In this document: one piece after another, positions 1-7,587 of the stretch
Numbering within the stretch: the first letter of the stretch is position 1
Layout of the letters: every line of letters starts with the position of its first letter
NCBI GenBank assembly: GCA_903851415.1
Contig: CAINOE010000105.1
Span: 62,001 to 126,000 of the forward strand
Origin: an uncultured Rhodopila sp.
GTDB taxonomy: Bacteria > Pseudomonadota > Alphaproteobacteria > Acetobacterales > Acetobacteraceae
Length of the DNA: 64,000 nucleotides
Direction: 5' to 3'
Made by a program: the position numbers and the translations under genes
Notes under the pieces: model-generated
The model's database searches: none
Told to the model about the DNA's origin: nothing
Seen by the model: the letters and a program-made list of their open reading frames with translations, nothing else

Positions 1-243
1 GCGGTGCAGGCGGACCATCAGCCCCAGGCTCGACGCGGCGGCGATGAAGAAGGCCAGCGACAGCCAGGGATTCTCGCGGTTGTACAGGGCCACGATGATG
101 ATCATCGCCAGCGAGAAGGCACACATGATGAACTGGATGTTGGTGACCGGGTTCGCCCGCTTCAGTTGCACGTGCTGGAAGCCTGACAGATAGAACGTCA
201 CGAAGAACAGGACGTTGGTTATCCAGGCGGGGATGAAGATCAT
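1..243 (-). CDS. Partial small membrane protein, C-terminus outside the window
   Basis: The ATG lies on the minus strand two bases after the glcE stop codon, and the frame stays open to the window edge (81 residues seen). The start MIFIPAWITNVLFF is hydrophobic. Two further hydrophobic stretches follow (IQFIMCAFSLAMIIIVAL and LSLAFFIAAASSLGLMV), so this is an integral membrane protein. The tight spacing suggests translation with glcD-glcE. I do not recognise the family. It is not glcF, the iron-sulfur subunit expected in this position in many glycolate oxidase operons. Confidence 0.6.
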   Translation of the reverse strand, partial: MIFIPAWITNVLFFVTFYLSGFQHVQLKRANPVTNIQFIMCAFSLAMIIIVALYNRENPWLSLAFFIAAASSLGLMVRLHR

Positions 244-245
244 TG

Positions 246-1463
246 TCAGACGCCCGGGTAAAGCCGGCCGGGGTTGAAAATGCCGGCCGGGTCCATCGCC
301 GCCTTCACTTCGCGGGTGATGCGCGCCAGCGCCGGCGGCTCATCCGGGATCACGCGCACGGCGGCGCGCAGCGCGTCCGGCGCGCGCAGCAGGGTCCATG
401 TGCCCCCCGCCGCCCGCGCCGCCGCCTCAACCCGCAGATGGGTGGCGGAGTCCGCCGGACCGGCAAGCCAGACCAGACCGCCACCCCAATCGAGAAACCC
501 GGCCGCGCCATGCGGGCGCAGGGCGTCGAGAATTTTCGCCCCGGCGGACGGGCGGACCGAGACGCGCCAGACGGCGTCCCCGGGCCGCGGGGCCAGCGGC
601 CCGACGTCGCGAATGGCGCGCCAGACCGACCGGGAGGCTTCGGTGCCGAGCGTCACCGCACCCGCTACCGCGAACTGGTCGCGCAGGCGGCCGATGCGGT
701 AGGTGACGGAGTCGGCGAATTCCTCGATCCGGATCAGCGCGGCGGGCCCGCTGACACCGTCCAGGGCAGGCGTGGCGGCGACCGCCCCGGCCGGCAGCCA
801 GGCGGCGGCGGACACGTCGAACGGCGAGCCGAGGGCCGCGGACAGGGCGGCGATGCCGGCGGCGGCGTCCAGGCCGGGCAGCACCAGCGTGCCGGTCGCC
901 TCCGGGGCGGGCAGCACCTTGAGGGTAATCTCCGTCAGCACGCCCAGCGTGCCGTAGCTGCCGGTGAACAGCTTGCACAGATCGAGGCCGGTGACGTTCT
1001 TCAGCACCCGCCCGCCGGAGCGGATCAGTTCGGCGCGGCCGTTGATGGCGCGGATGCCCATGACGTTGTCGCGGATCGCGCCGCGGGCGATGCGGCGAGG
1101 CCCGGACAGGTTGGTGGCGACGACCCCGCCCAGGGTCTGCGGCTTGAGCGTCTGCGGCTTGCCGTTGCTTCCCAGCAAGGCCGACAGGTCGGGCGGTTCG
1201 GCAATCATGTATTGTCCGGCCTCGGCCAGTGCCGCCTCGATCTCCGGCATCGGGGTCCCGGCGCGCGCTGAAATGATCAGCTCCTTCGGCGCATACAGCG
1301 TGATGCCGCTGAGGCCGGCGGTGGACAGGCTGCGCGCCGCCTTGATCGGCCGCATCAGGCCGGATTTGGTGCCGTTGCCTTCGACGCGCAGCGTCTCGCG
1401 CCCGGCGAGCGCGGCGGCAACGGCGGCGATGATCGCGTCCTCGGTGGTCGCCGGCAGGGTCAT
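246..1463 (-). CDS. glcE: Glycolate oxidase FAD-binding subunit GlcE
   Basis: A 405-residue protein of the FAD_binding_4 family with a PP-loop FAD domain (ELIISARAGTPMPEIEAAL, then LGGVVATNLSGPRR) and the C-terminal signature DPAGIFNPGRLYP. GlcE acts with GlcD and GlcF to oxidise glycolate to glyoxylate, passing electrons to the respiratory chain. The ATG at 1463 overlaps the glcD stop by four bases (ATGA), which supports this start over a longer in-frame extension. The order glcD-glcE and the coupling make the assignment strong. Glycolate arises from photorespiration or phosphoglycolate salvage, so the gene fits a phototroph. Confidence 0.9.
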   Translation of the reverse strand: MTLPATTEDAIIAAVAAALAGRETLRVEGNGTKSGLMRPIKAARSLSTAGLSGITLYAPKELIISARAGTPMPEIEAALAEAGQYMIAEPPDLSALLGSNGKPQTLKPQTLGGVVATNLSGPRRIARGAIRDNVMGIRAINGRAELIRSGGRVLKNVTGLDLCKLFTGSYGTLGVLTEITLKVLPAPEATGTLVLPGLDAAAGIAALSAALGSPFDVSAAAWLPAGAVAATPALDGVSGPAALIRIEEFADSVTYRIGRLRDQFAVAGAVTLGTEASRSVWRAIRDVGPLAPRPGDAVWRVSVRPSAGAKILDALRPHGAAGFLDWGGGLVWLAGPADSATHLRVEAAARAAGGTWTLLRAPDALRAAVRVIPDEPPALARITREVKAAMDPAGIFNPGRLYPGV

Positions 1464-2917
1464 GCGGCCTGCGGCAGCACAGCGGCGGCGATGGCGGATT
1501 CGGCCAGCGGGAACACCTTGCTGGGATTGAGCAGCCACTCCGGGTCGAAGGCGGACTTGATGCGGCGCTGCTGCTCCAGTTCATGCGGTTCGAACTGCAC
1601 GTGCATCAGGTCGCGCGTCTCCACCCCGACGCCGTGCTCGCCGGTCAGGCAGCCGCCCACCTCGACGCACAGCTTCAGCAAATCGGCGCCCAGGACTTCG
1701 GCCTTATGGAGCTGGGAGGGATCGTTGGCGTCGAACATGATCAGCGGGTGCAGGTTGCCGTCGCCGGCATGGAAGATGTTGGCGACCTGGAGGTTGGCGG
1801 CGGCGGCCATTTCCTGCGTGCGGCGCAGCACCTCGGGCAGCCGGCTGGTCGGGATGGTGCCGTCCATGCAGAGGTAGTCGGGGCTGATGCGGCCGACGGC
1901 GCCGAATGCGGCCTTGCGGCCCTTCCAGATCGCCAGCGATTCCTCCGGCGACTGCGACACCCGGATGCTGATCGGATCGAAGCGGCGGCAGATTTCAGTT
2001 AGTTTACCCAGCAGGATGTCCTGTTCCTGGACGCTGCCTTCAACCTCGATGATCAGCATCGCCTCGGCGTCCAGCGGGTAGCCGGCGTGGGCGAATTCCT
2101 CGCAGGCGTGGATGGCGGGGCGGTCCATGAACTCCAGCGCCACCGGGATGACGCCCGACGAGATGATGGCGTCCACCGCGGCCCCGGCGATCTCGTTGGA
2201 TTTGAACGCGGCCAGCATGGCGCGGGCGCCCTCCGGGCCGCGCAGGATGCGCACGGTGATCTCGGTGATGACGGCGAGCTGGCCCTCGCTGCCGGTCAGC
2301 AGGCCGAGCCAGTCATAGCCGGCAGAGTCGAGATGGGCGCCGCCGATGTCGATGACCTCGCCCTCGATGGTGACGATCTTCAGGCCGAGCAGGTTGTTGG
2401 CGGTGACGCCGTATTTCAGGCAGTGCGGGCCGCCGGAGTTCATCCCCACATTGCCGCCGATCATGCAGGCGAGCTGGGAGGAGGGGTCGGGGGCGTAGAA
2501 GAAGCCGTTGCCGGAGACGGCGTTGGTGATGCCGATATTGGTCACGCCGGCCTGCACCGTGGCGCATCTGTCGGCGTAGTCGATGTCGAGGATCTTCTTC
2601 ATCCGCATCAGGCCGAGGACGATGCCGTCCTCCAGCGGCAGGGCGCCGCCGGATAGGGACGTGCCGGCGCCGCGCGGGACGATGCGGACGCCGTTCCGGT
2701 GGCAGAAGCGGAGCACCGCGGCGACCTGTTCGGTGGTCTCCGGCAGGGCGACGGCCAGCGGGACCTGGCGGTAGGCGGTCAGGCCGTCGGTCTCATAGGG
2801 CTTCAGGCGGAGGGGCTCGGCGATCAGTCCGGACTCCGGCAGCAGCTTGCGCAGTCCGGCGACGATGGTGTCGCGGCGGCGCAGGACGTCGGGCTTGGGG
2901 TCCGGTTGACGGATCAT
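1460..2917 (-). CDS. glcD: Glycolate oxidase subunit GlcD, FAD-linked
   Basis: A 485-residue FAD-linked oxidase with VAAVLRFCHRNGVRIVPRGAGTSLSGG in the FAD_binding_4 domain (about residues 45-220), the GGNVGMNSGGPHCLKYG motif, and a C-terminal FAD-oxidase domain containing NIFHAGDGNLHPLI and LTGEHGVG. These are hallmarks of GlcD and D-lactate dehydrogenase. The neighbouring glcE decides for GlcD. The ATG at 2917 is preceded by AGGA about ten bases upstream. An in-frame start 60 bases earlier would add an unconserved tail. Start of the minus-strand glycolate operon. Confidence 0.92.
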   Translation of the reverse strand: MIRQPDPKPDVLRRRDTIVAGLRKLLPESGLIAEPLRLKPYETDGLTAYRQVPLAVALPETTEQVAAVLRFCHRNGVRIVPRGAGTSLSGGALPLEDGIVLGLMRMKKILDIDYADRCATVQAGVTNIGITNAVSGNGFFYAPDPSSQLACMIGGNVGMNSGGPHCLKYGVTANNLLGLKIVTIEGEVIDIGGAHLDSAGYDWLGLLTGSEGQLAVITEITVRILRGPEGARAMLAAFKSNEIAGAAVDAIISSGVIPVALEFMDRPAIHACEEFAHAGYPLDAEAMLIIEVEGSVQEQDILLGKLTEICRRFDPISIRVSQSPEESLAIWKGRKAAFGAVGRISPDYLCMDGTIPTSRLPEVLRRTQEMAAAANLQVANIFHAGDGNLHPLIMFDANDPSQLHKAEVLGADLLKLCVEVGGCLTGEHGVGVETRDLMHVQFEPHELEQQRRIKSAFDPEWLLNPSKVFPLAESAIAAAVLPQAA

Positions 2918-3000
2918 GAGGCACGTTCCTCGGTTATGTTTCCGTGAACTGTATAGCGGGGGATGCGGGGGATGCACAGGGGCGGTTGGGGCGGTAAGGC

Positions 3001-3058
3001 GAGGGGCGCTGCCCCTCGGACCCCGCCAAGGGCCGGAGGCCCTTGGAACCCGGTTTTT
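3001..3058. repeat. Paired-hairpin intergenic element
   Basis: Two perfect hairpins lie side by side: 3001-3017 (7-bp stem GAGGGGC) and 3026-3046 (9-bp stem CCAAGGGCC), followed by a run of six T at 3053-3058. Both adjacent genes start away from this point, so it is not in place to end either. It resembles the GC-rich paired-hairpin elements scattered between genes in many alphaproteobacteria. It could act as a terminator for any rightward transcript. Confidence 0.6.
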
Positions 3059-3127
3059 TGGGTGGGGATTGGGTGGGGTGGCGCTGGCTTATCGCAATGT
3101 CCAGACCGGGCAGACGGTCGAAATCGG

Positions 3128-3156
3128 TTGTCGGCCTAGTCCCGTTTAGGTATAAC
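3128..3156 (+). promoter_or_regulatory. Probable sigma-70 promoter of the toxin-antitoxin pair
   Basis: TTGTCG (3128-3133) and TATAAC (3151-3156) are separated by 17 bases, a near-ideal housekeeping promoter in an otherwise GC-rich gap. The predicted first transcribed base, about 3163, coincides with the GTG start of the toxin gene, so the transcript would be leaderless. Confidence 0.6.
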
Positions 3157-3162
3157 GCTGGG

Positions 3163-3531
3163 GTGGTTGAGTCGCCGTCCGTAAAGCCGCTCGTATGGAT
3201 CGCAAGCAGCAAGAAGGATCTGCTGGCGATGCCCGAGGAGGTGCGGGACGTGTTTGGCTATGCGCTGCACCTGGCGCAGACCGGTTCGAAGCATGAACAG
3301 GCTATACCGTTGAAGGGATACGGCTCCGCGGGCGTGCTTGAGGTGATTGAGAGTTCGAAGGGTGATACTTACAGGGCCGTCTACACCGTGCGGTTCAGAG
3401 ACGCCGTCCATGTGCTGCATTGCTTCCAGAAGAAGGCGACCAAGGGCATCGCCACACCGAAGCCCGAGTTGGATCTGATCGAAAGCCGATTGAAAGCCGC
3501 CGAGGCCCTCTCGAAAGGAGCGACACCGTGA
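3163..3531 (+). CDS. HigB/RelE-type toxin (phage Gp49-like family)
   Basis: A 122-residue protein with the conserved opening KPLVWIASSKKDLLAMPEEV and downstream AVYTVRFRDAVHVLHCFQKK, which mark the RelE-fold Gp49/HigB toxins. Known members are ribosome-dependent mRNA interferases. No in-frame ATG precedes the conserved KPL segment except one upstream of the promoter, so GTG 3163 is the likely start. No Shine-Dalgarno sequence is present, in keeping with a leaderless message. The stop overlaps the antitoxin start by one base (TGATG), so toxin precedes antitoxin as in higBA loci. Confidence 0.82.
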   Translation: MVESPSVKPLVWIASSKKDLLAMPEEVRDVFGYALHLAQTGSKHEQAIPLKGYGSAGVLEVIESSKGDTYRAVYTVRFRDAVHVLHCFQKKATKGIATPKPELDLIESRLKAAEALSKGATP

Positions 3532-3848
3532 TGGAATTTGAGCGAGGTAGCACGAACGTTTACGCCGATCTCGGCTTGGCGGATGCGAACGAGATGTTGG
3601 TCAAGGCGCAACTCGCCACGAAGATTGGGGAGATCATCAGCCAGCGGGGACTGACTCAGGTGGAGGCGGCGGAGATCGTCGGGATGCCGCAACCCAAGCT
3701 GTCGGGACTGCTGCGCGGCCAGTTCCGGGGTATCAGTGAGGCGAAGATGCTGAACTGCCTCACGCGGTTGGGGTGGGACGTGAAGATTGTGGTGGGGCCG
3801 GCTCGGCGGCGAGAGGGGGCGGGGCAGATAGAGGTGGTGTCGGGTTAG
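3531..3848 (+). CDS. HigA/XRE-type antitoxin, helix-turn-helix
   Basis: A 105-residue DNA-binding protein. The central segment KIGEIISQRGLTQVEAAEIV, followed by GMPQPKLSGLLRGQFRGIS, is a classical XRE helix-turn-helix of the HTH_37 type found with Gp49-like toxins. The ATG at 3531 overlaps the toxin stop and has AAAGGAG at 3513-3519 as ribosome binding site. Unlike the toxin, it therefore has a standard initiation signal. It is expected to bind the toxin and repress the promoter at 3128-3156. No clear operator palindrome is visible there. Confidence 0.82.
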   Translation: MEFERGSTNVYADLGLADANEMLVKAQLATKIGEIISQRGLTQVEAAEIVGMPQPKLSGLLRGQFRGISEAKMLNCLTRLGWDVKIVVGPARRREGAGQIEVVSG

Positions 3849-3941
3849 CACCGCATTTCCGGATGAGTGTGTCGCGCGCGTAGGACAGGCAGGCAAGGAA
3901 GCCTTCGTGGGTAATCAGTCGCCGGCCGCAGCCGGCGCGCA

Positions 3942-4100
3942 TTGCCTGGAGCCCGAACAAGGCGGCGCCGGCACCCCGCTCGGCGGGCGTCCCCGGCGTG
4001 CCACCGGCCAAGGTCGTGGTGCTCGGCGGCGGCGTCCCCGGCGTGCCGCCCGCATGGCGGTGGGGCTGGAGGCCAGCGTCACCATCATCGACAAGTCGCT
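3942..4100 (+). pseudogene. Mosaic fragment of alanine dehydrogenase gene
   Basis: About 160 bases closely match the middle of the intact ald gene at 24194-24352, covering the NAD-binding loop region up to [14 protein letters not shown]. The copy carries a one-base insertion (CGGCGGGCG for CGGCGGCG) and, about 70 bases on, a net four-base loss. A GTCCCCGGCGTGCCGCCCGC block seems to have replaced the ald sequence at the second position. The two changes restore the frame, but the stretch between them is read in the wrong frame and a TAG follows at once. It cannot encode an enzyme. Confidence 0.8.
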
Positions 4101-4218
4101 ATAGCTTTGGGACGGGGTGGCAGCGCCGGGGAGGTTTTGGCCGCTGCGGGACCGGCGGATCGCGCGACTCCGATCGGCTGTGCTAACCCTCGCCCGGTTG
4201 CAAACCTGGAGACTGGAT

Positions 4219-4581
4219 TTGAAAAAACCCAAGCGGCGGCGCCCCGCGTCCGGGCGCAAATCAATTCGCCTGCCGAGGTTAGTGGCGGCGCCCGGGCCTT
4301 CCGCCGGTGAAGCCGAGGACGGCGACAGGCTGGCGGCCCTGCTGCGGGCGCGGCTCGCCCTGATGCCGCCGCAGGTCGCGGCCGACTACCGCGCCCTGGC
4401 GGAAAGAGACCATCCAACCGTCGCCGAAAAGGCCAGGCTCAGTGTGCTGGAGGATACCTATGCGCCTTCGGCCGCGCAGGTGCAGGCGGCGATCGCCGCG
4501 GTTCACGCCGAACGCGGAGCGCAATCGCGGCGGCGCCCGGCGGCCGATCGGCAGTCCGGGGCTGGACCGTCGGGGACCTGA
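4219..4581 (+). CDS. Small basic hypothetical protein
   Basis: About 120 residues with strongly GC-biased third positions in the middle and end, as in real genes of this genome. The start is basic (KKPKRRRP); the middle contains ALLRARLALMPPQVAADYRA and helical segments. TTG 4219 is preceded by GGAG at 4208-4211 with seven bases spacing. A longer GTG start at 4117 is possible but lacks a binding site and runs close to the ald fragment. I do not recognise the family. It could be the end of a decayed gene. Confidence 0.4.
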   Translation: MKKPKRRRPASGRKSIRLPRLVAAPGPSAGEAEDGDRLAALLRARLALMPPQVAADYRALAERDHPTVAEKARLSVLEDTYAPSAAQVQAAIAAVHAERGAQSRRRPAADRQSGAGPSGT

Positions 4582-4638
4582 ACCGGCGGACGCCCGGACG
4601 GCGCGCGCCACAATGGTGCGCCATTCATTCGTTGGGGC

Positions 4639-5223
4639 CTACCCGGCGGCGCGTGCCCCCTCGGGCGCGCCGGTGGCCACCGTCTCCGCCGCCATGCGCA
4701 GGCACATCCGGAAACCGTCGAGATCGTCCAGCTTGCCCCCGGCATCGTTCCGCACCAACCCGCATCCTTGCCGTGCAAGGCAACTGTCGATCATTAAATT
4801 GTCGGCATTGCCGAAATCCTCGATGGCCCAGCCATTGGCATCCTGCCACCCGCCACCCGGGCGCTGTATCGCGCCGCCGACGCGCGCCAGCAACGGCGCG
4901 GCTGCGTTGGTGTACCCAAACAAAGGCTTGCGCAGGCCCGCCATCAGCCCGAGCTCAAAAGCTGTGCCGACATCCGCGCTCGGGCCGCGGAAGGGCGTGA
5001 GGTTGAAGATGCCCAGCTCCGCTTCATGCATCATGGCGACATTGGCATCAAAGATCAGCCGATCCACCCGCCCCGGCGTCCCCATCGGCACCTCATTGTC
5101 GAAAGGAAAAAGTCCAATAAATCCATACTCCTGGCAGAGTGCTTTCTTTCGGTTCCCGATTTCCACGGCGTTCGGGAGAAACACGTCGGGTCCGGCCAGG
5201 TAGACTCTCAAGGGGTGCGACAC
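4639..5223 (-). CDS. Nucleoside 2-deoxyribosyltransferase family protein
   Basis: A 194-residue protein with YLAGPDVFLPNA near the start, a DNEVPMGTPGR loop, and PSADVGTAFELGLMAG carrying the glutamate nucleophile position of the nucleoside deoxyribosyltransferase family (Glu about residue 90). Such enzymes cleave or exchange the base of 2'-deoxyribonucleosides, and related folds act on nucleotide signals. GTG 5223 has GGAG nine bases upstream. An upstream TTG at 5238 overlaps that binding site and is less likely. It is divergent, with a 116-base gap, from the membrane protein and dGTPase genes, which also concern deoxynucleotides. Confidence 0.82.
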   Translation of the reverse strand: MSHPLRVYLAGPDVFLPNAVEIGNRKKALCQEYGFIGLFPFDNEVPMGTPGRVDRLIFDANVAMMHEAELGIFNLTPFRGPSADVGTAFELGLMAGLRKPLFGYTNAAAPLLARVGGAIQRPGGGWQDANGWAIEDFGNADNLMIDSCLARQGCGLVRNDAGGKLDDLDGFRMCLRMAAETVATGAPEGARAAG

Positions 5224-5339
5224 AATTGTAATCTCCAACCGACTCGACGTATGGTATCCTATGACGCTGCGTATGCGCCAGCACCGAAGCCTGACGTCTC
5301 GGCTCGCTCGGCAACCTGCTTTGGAGCGTGAGGGGGCGT

Positions 5340-6047
5340 ATGTCAGGATCTCCGGCGCCGGACCCGCTCAAACAGCATGAACGGCTCATCGACCACTTCA
5401 AGCGCGTCTACTCGATCGTCGCGGGCCTTGCCCTGACGGAGGCGTGCAGGCGAAGCCTTCCGATCGAGAGCATTTTCGACTTTCGGCTATGGATGTTCGC
5501 CACATTGTTTATCACCCTGGTGCCGATATTCCATGGCGGCGACCGCTCGCTCGACCAGAAGCACTGCGGCCGGCCGCCACAAACGGTGTGGGAACGAGTC
5601 GCCTTCGTCTGGGATGACTATATGCTGCTTCTGACCGCAGTCTTGTTTGTCTGCATCGCGGAATCGATACCGTCCGCCGCCGACATCGGGACTCCGAGCG
5701 ATTTTGCGCCGGGCCGCTTCTATTTCTGGATGTCGGTAACATTCGGGTTCGATGTATTCGTGCTCGGTGTCGACTACGTCAAGAACTGGCAACGCCGGTC
5801 GGAATTGAGGCCGTACTGGGTGTGGATCGTCGCGAACAGCCTGCTCTGCTACATTTGCCTTCGTGCCAGCCAGCTTGTGCTCCTGGACTATTCCGTCAAG
5901 ACGGTCTCGGTCGCTTTGCTCGGCGATGTCACGCTATTCACCCTGAGTGTGGTGGTTTTCATATGCGCCTTGCTTCGAACGATTGTTGACTATTCGGTTG
6001 GCGATGCGTTCCTGTTTCCCCGTACTAACACCGGACAGACCATTTGA
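5340..6047 (+). CDS. Multi-pass membrane protein of unknown function, coupled to dGTPase
   Basis: A 235-residue protein with about five or six membrane segments (for example LWMFATLFITLVPIF, YMLLLTAVLFVCIA, WIVANSLLCYICLRASQLVLL, VTLFTLSVVVFICALL). The first 40 residues are soluble. ATG 5340 is preceded by GAGGGGG; a GTG at 5328 would overlap that site. Its stop overlaps the start of the dGTPase gene (TTGA), so the two are translationally coupled. The family is not recognised. Base composition is slightly lower in GC than the core genes, in keeping with an accessory gene. Confidence 0.75.
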   Translation: MSGSPAPDPLKQHERLIDHFKRVYSIVAGLALTEACRRSLPIESIFDFRLWMFATLFITLVPIFHGGDRSLDQKHCGRPPQTVWERVAFVWDDYMLLLTAVLFVCIAESIPSAADIGTPSDFAPGRFYFWMSVTFGFDVFVLGVDYVKNWQRRSELRPYWVWIVANSLLCYICLRASQLVLLDYSVKTVSVALLGDVTLFTLSVVVFICALLRTIVDYSVGDAFLFPRTNTGQTI

Positions 6048-7372
6048 CTCAGCCAGACACCCTGCTGACCGCACCCTGGGCCGATCGGCGCTCCGGCAGT
6101 GTGCCGGCTCGTCCGGCTGACTGGCGGCAATGGCACGATCGCGACCGCGCGCGGATTATCCATTCCAGCGCCTTCCGCCGGCTTCAGACCAAGACCCAAG
6201 TACTCGGAATGGGCGGCAGCGATTTCCACCGCACGCGGTTGACGCACTCACTCGAAACCGCGCAGATTGCCCAGGGCATCGTCATCCAACTCGCCCATGA
6301 TCCCGGTCTGGCGGAGGAAGCCAGGGCGGCGCTGCCGCCCGGGACGCTGATCGAAGCCATCGCATTGGCGCACGATCTCGGTCATCCGCCGTTCGGACAC
6401 GGCGGCGAGGTGGCGCTGAACTGGTGTATGCGGCGGCACGGCGGTTTCGAGGGCAACGCCCAGACCCTGCGGCTGATCGGGCGGCTGGAAGCCCATTCCG
6501 GCGCGTTCGGGCTGGACCTGGCACGCCGCACAATGATTGGCGTGCTGAAGTATCCGGCCCCTTATTCTCGGGTTGCCCACGTGGTTGCCGAACGAACGGG
6601 CGAGTCCGTCCGCGCCGTCGACTGGAAGCCCGCGAAGTGTTTTTTCGACGCCGATCTTTCCATCGTCGAATGGATGCTGGCGCCGTTCACTGCCTCTGAC
6701 CGCGAGCTGTTCTCCGCCACATCCCCGGCCGGGCGAGCGGCGGGCGCGCCGGACCATCGCACGCTGGACACCGGCATCCTTGAACTCGCCGACGATATTG
6801 CATACGGCGTCCATGACTTTGAGGACGCGATCGCGCTTAACCTGATTACTCATGATCATGTCGACGACATCTGGGCTCGTTATCGCGCCGCTGTGGCCGG
6901 TCTCGATGGTGCGCCCTCGGATCGTGATATCGGCGACCTGTTTCGCGACGACAGCGCACGGAAGCGGGCTATCGGCTTGCTGGTGAACTTTTTTATCGTG
7001 CATATCCGACTTGTTTGCGACGGTCTGCCCGCCAATCCGCTGCTCGCATGGTCCGCTGTTCTGTCGCCTGAGGTTGCCGATTTCCTGTGCGCGCTGACGG
7101 CATTGGTCCGCAAGCAGGTAATCAACCAGCCCGTCGTGCAAATGCTGGAGTATCGCGGCCAGGAGATCGTTCGCCGGCTGTTCGAGACGATTGGAGGCGA
7201 TCCGGAGCGCTTTCTGCCGCACCTATGGCTCGATCGCTGGCGCACCGCCGATGCAAACGGGGCATCCCGCACCATTTGCGACTATATCGCCAGCATGACG
7301 GACGAGCAGGCTACCAGGAATTACGAACTCCTGTTTTCACCCCGGGGCAGCCCCACATTCGGAATTCTCTAG
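6044..7372 (+). CDS. Deoxyguanosinetriphosphate triphosphohydrolase (dGTPase), anti-phage-like
   Basis: A 442-residue HD-domain enzyme. It shows RDRARIIHSSAFRRLQTKTQ, then DFHRTRLTHSLETAQIA (metal-binding His 68), ALAHDLGHPPFGHGGE (His-Asp 110-111), GGFEGNAQTLR, and ELADDIAYGVHDFEDAI with the last metal ligand. The family hydrolyses dGTP to deoxyguanosine and triphosphate. The sequence style, with a short N-terminus and a SSAFRRLQ core, resembles the group including dGTPases shown to deplete dGTP during phage infection. I assign this from memory of the family, not from a search. TTG start overlaps the membrane-protein stop. Confidence 0.85.
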   Translation: MTQPDTLLTAPWADRRSGSVPARPADWRQWHDRDRARIIHSSAFRRLQTKTQVLGMGGSDFHRTRLTHSLETAQIAQGIVIQLAHDPGLAEEARAALPPGTLIEAIALAHDLGHPPFGHGGEVALNWCMRRHGGFEGNAQTLRLIGRLEAHSGAFGLDLARRTMIGVLKYPAPYSRVAHVVAERTGESVRAVDWKPAKCFFDADLSIVEWMLAPFTASDRELFSATSPAGRAAGAPDHRTLDTGILELADDIAYGVHDFEDAIALNLITHDHVDDIWARYRAAVAGLDGAPSDRDIGDLFRDDSARKRAIGLLVNFFIVHIRLVCDGLPANPLLAWSAVLSPEVADFLCALTALVRKQVINQPVVQMLEYRGQEIVRRLFETIGGDPERFLPHLWLDRWRTADANGASRTICDYIASMTDEQATRNYELLFSPRGSPTFGIL

Positions 7373-7587
7373 CACCGCTCGCTCGGCGCATTGGGGGAGA
7401 CGGGGTCGCTCCGCCGTCGGTTTCGCGGTATCGGTCGCGACGCCGATCGAGCCCGGCCGCCACTCGAACGGTGTGCCGCGAGATCGCGAGCAGAGCCAAG
7501 ACCGAACGCGCTCAGTTGCGCAAAGCACTTGCCGACTGCACGCCGGCCACCTCTATAAGATTCGACCCTCTACTTGCCGGATCAGAC

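Noticed and set aside
246-1271. 342-codon plus-strand reading frame opposite glcE
   Set aside because: The minus strand encodes clear GlcE; the plus-strand product is a low-complexity by-product of GC-rich codons.
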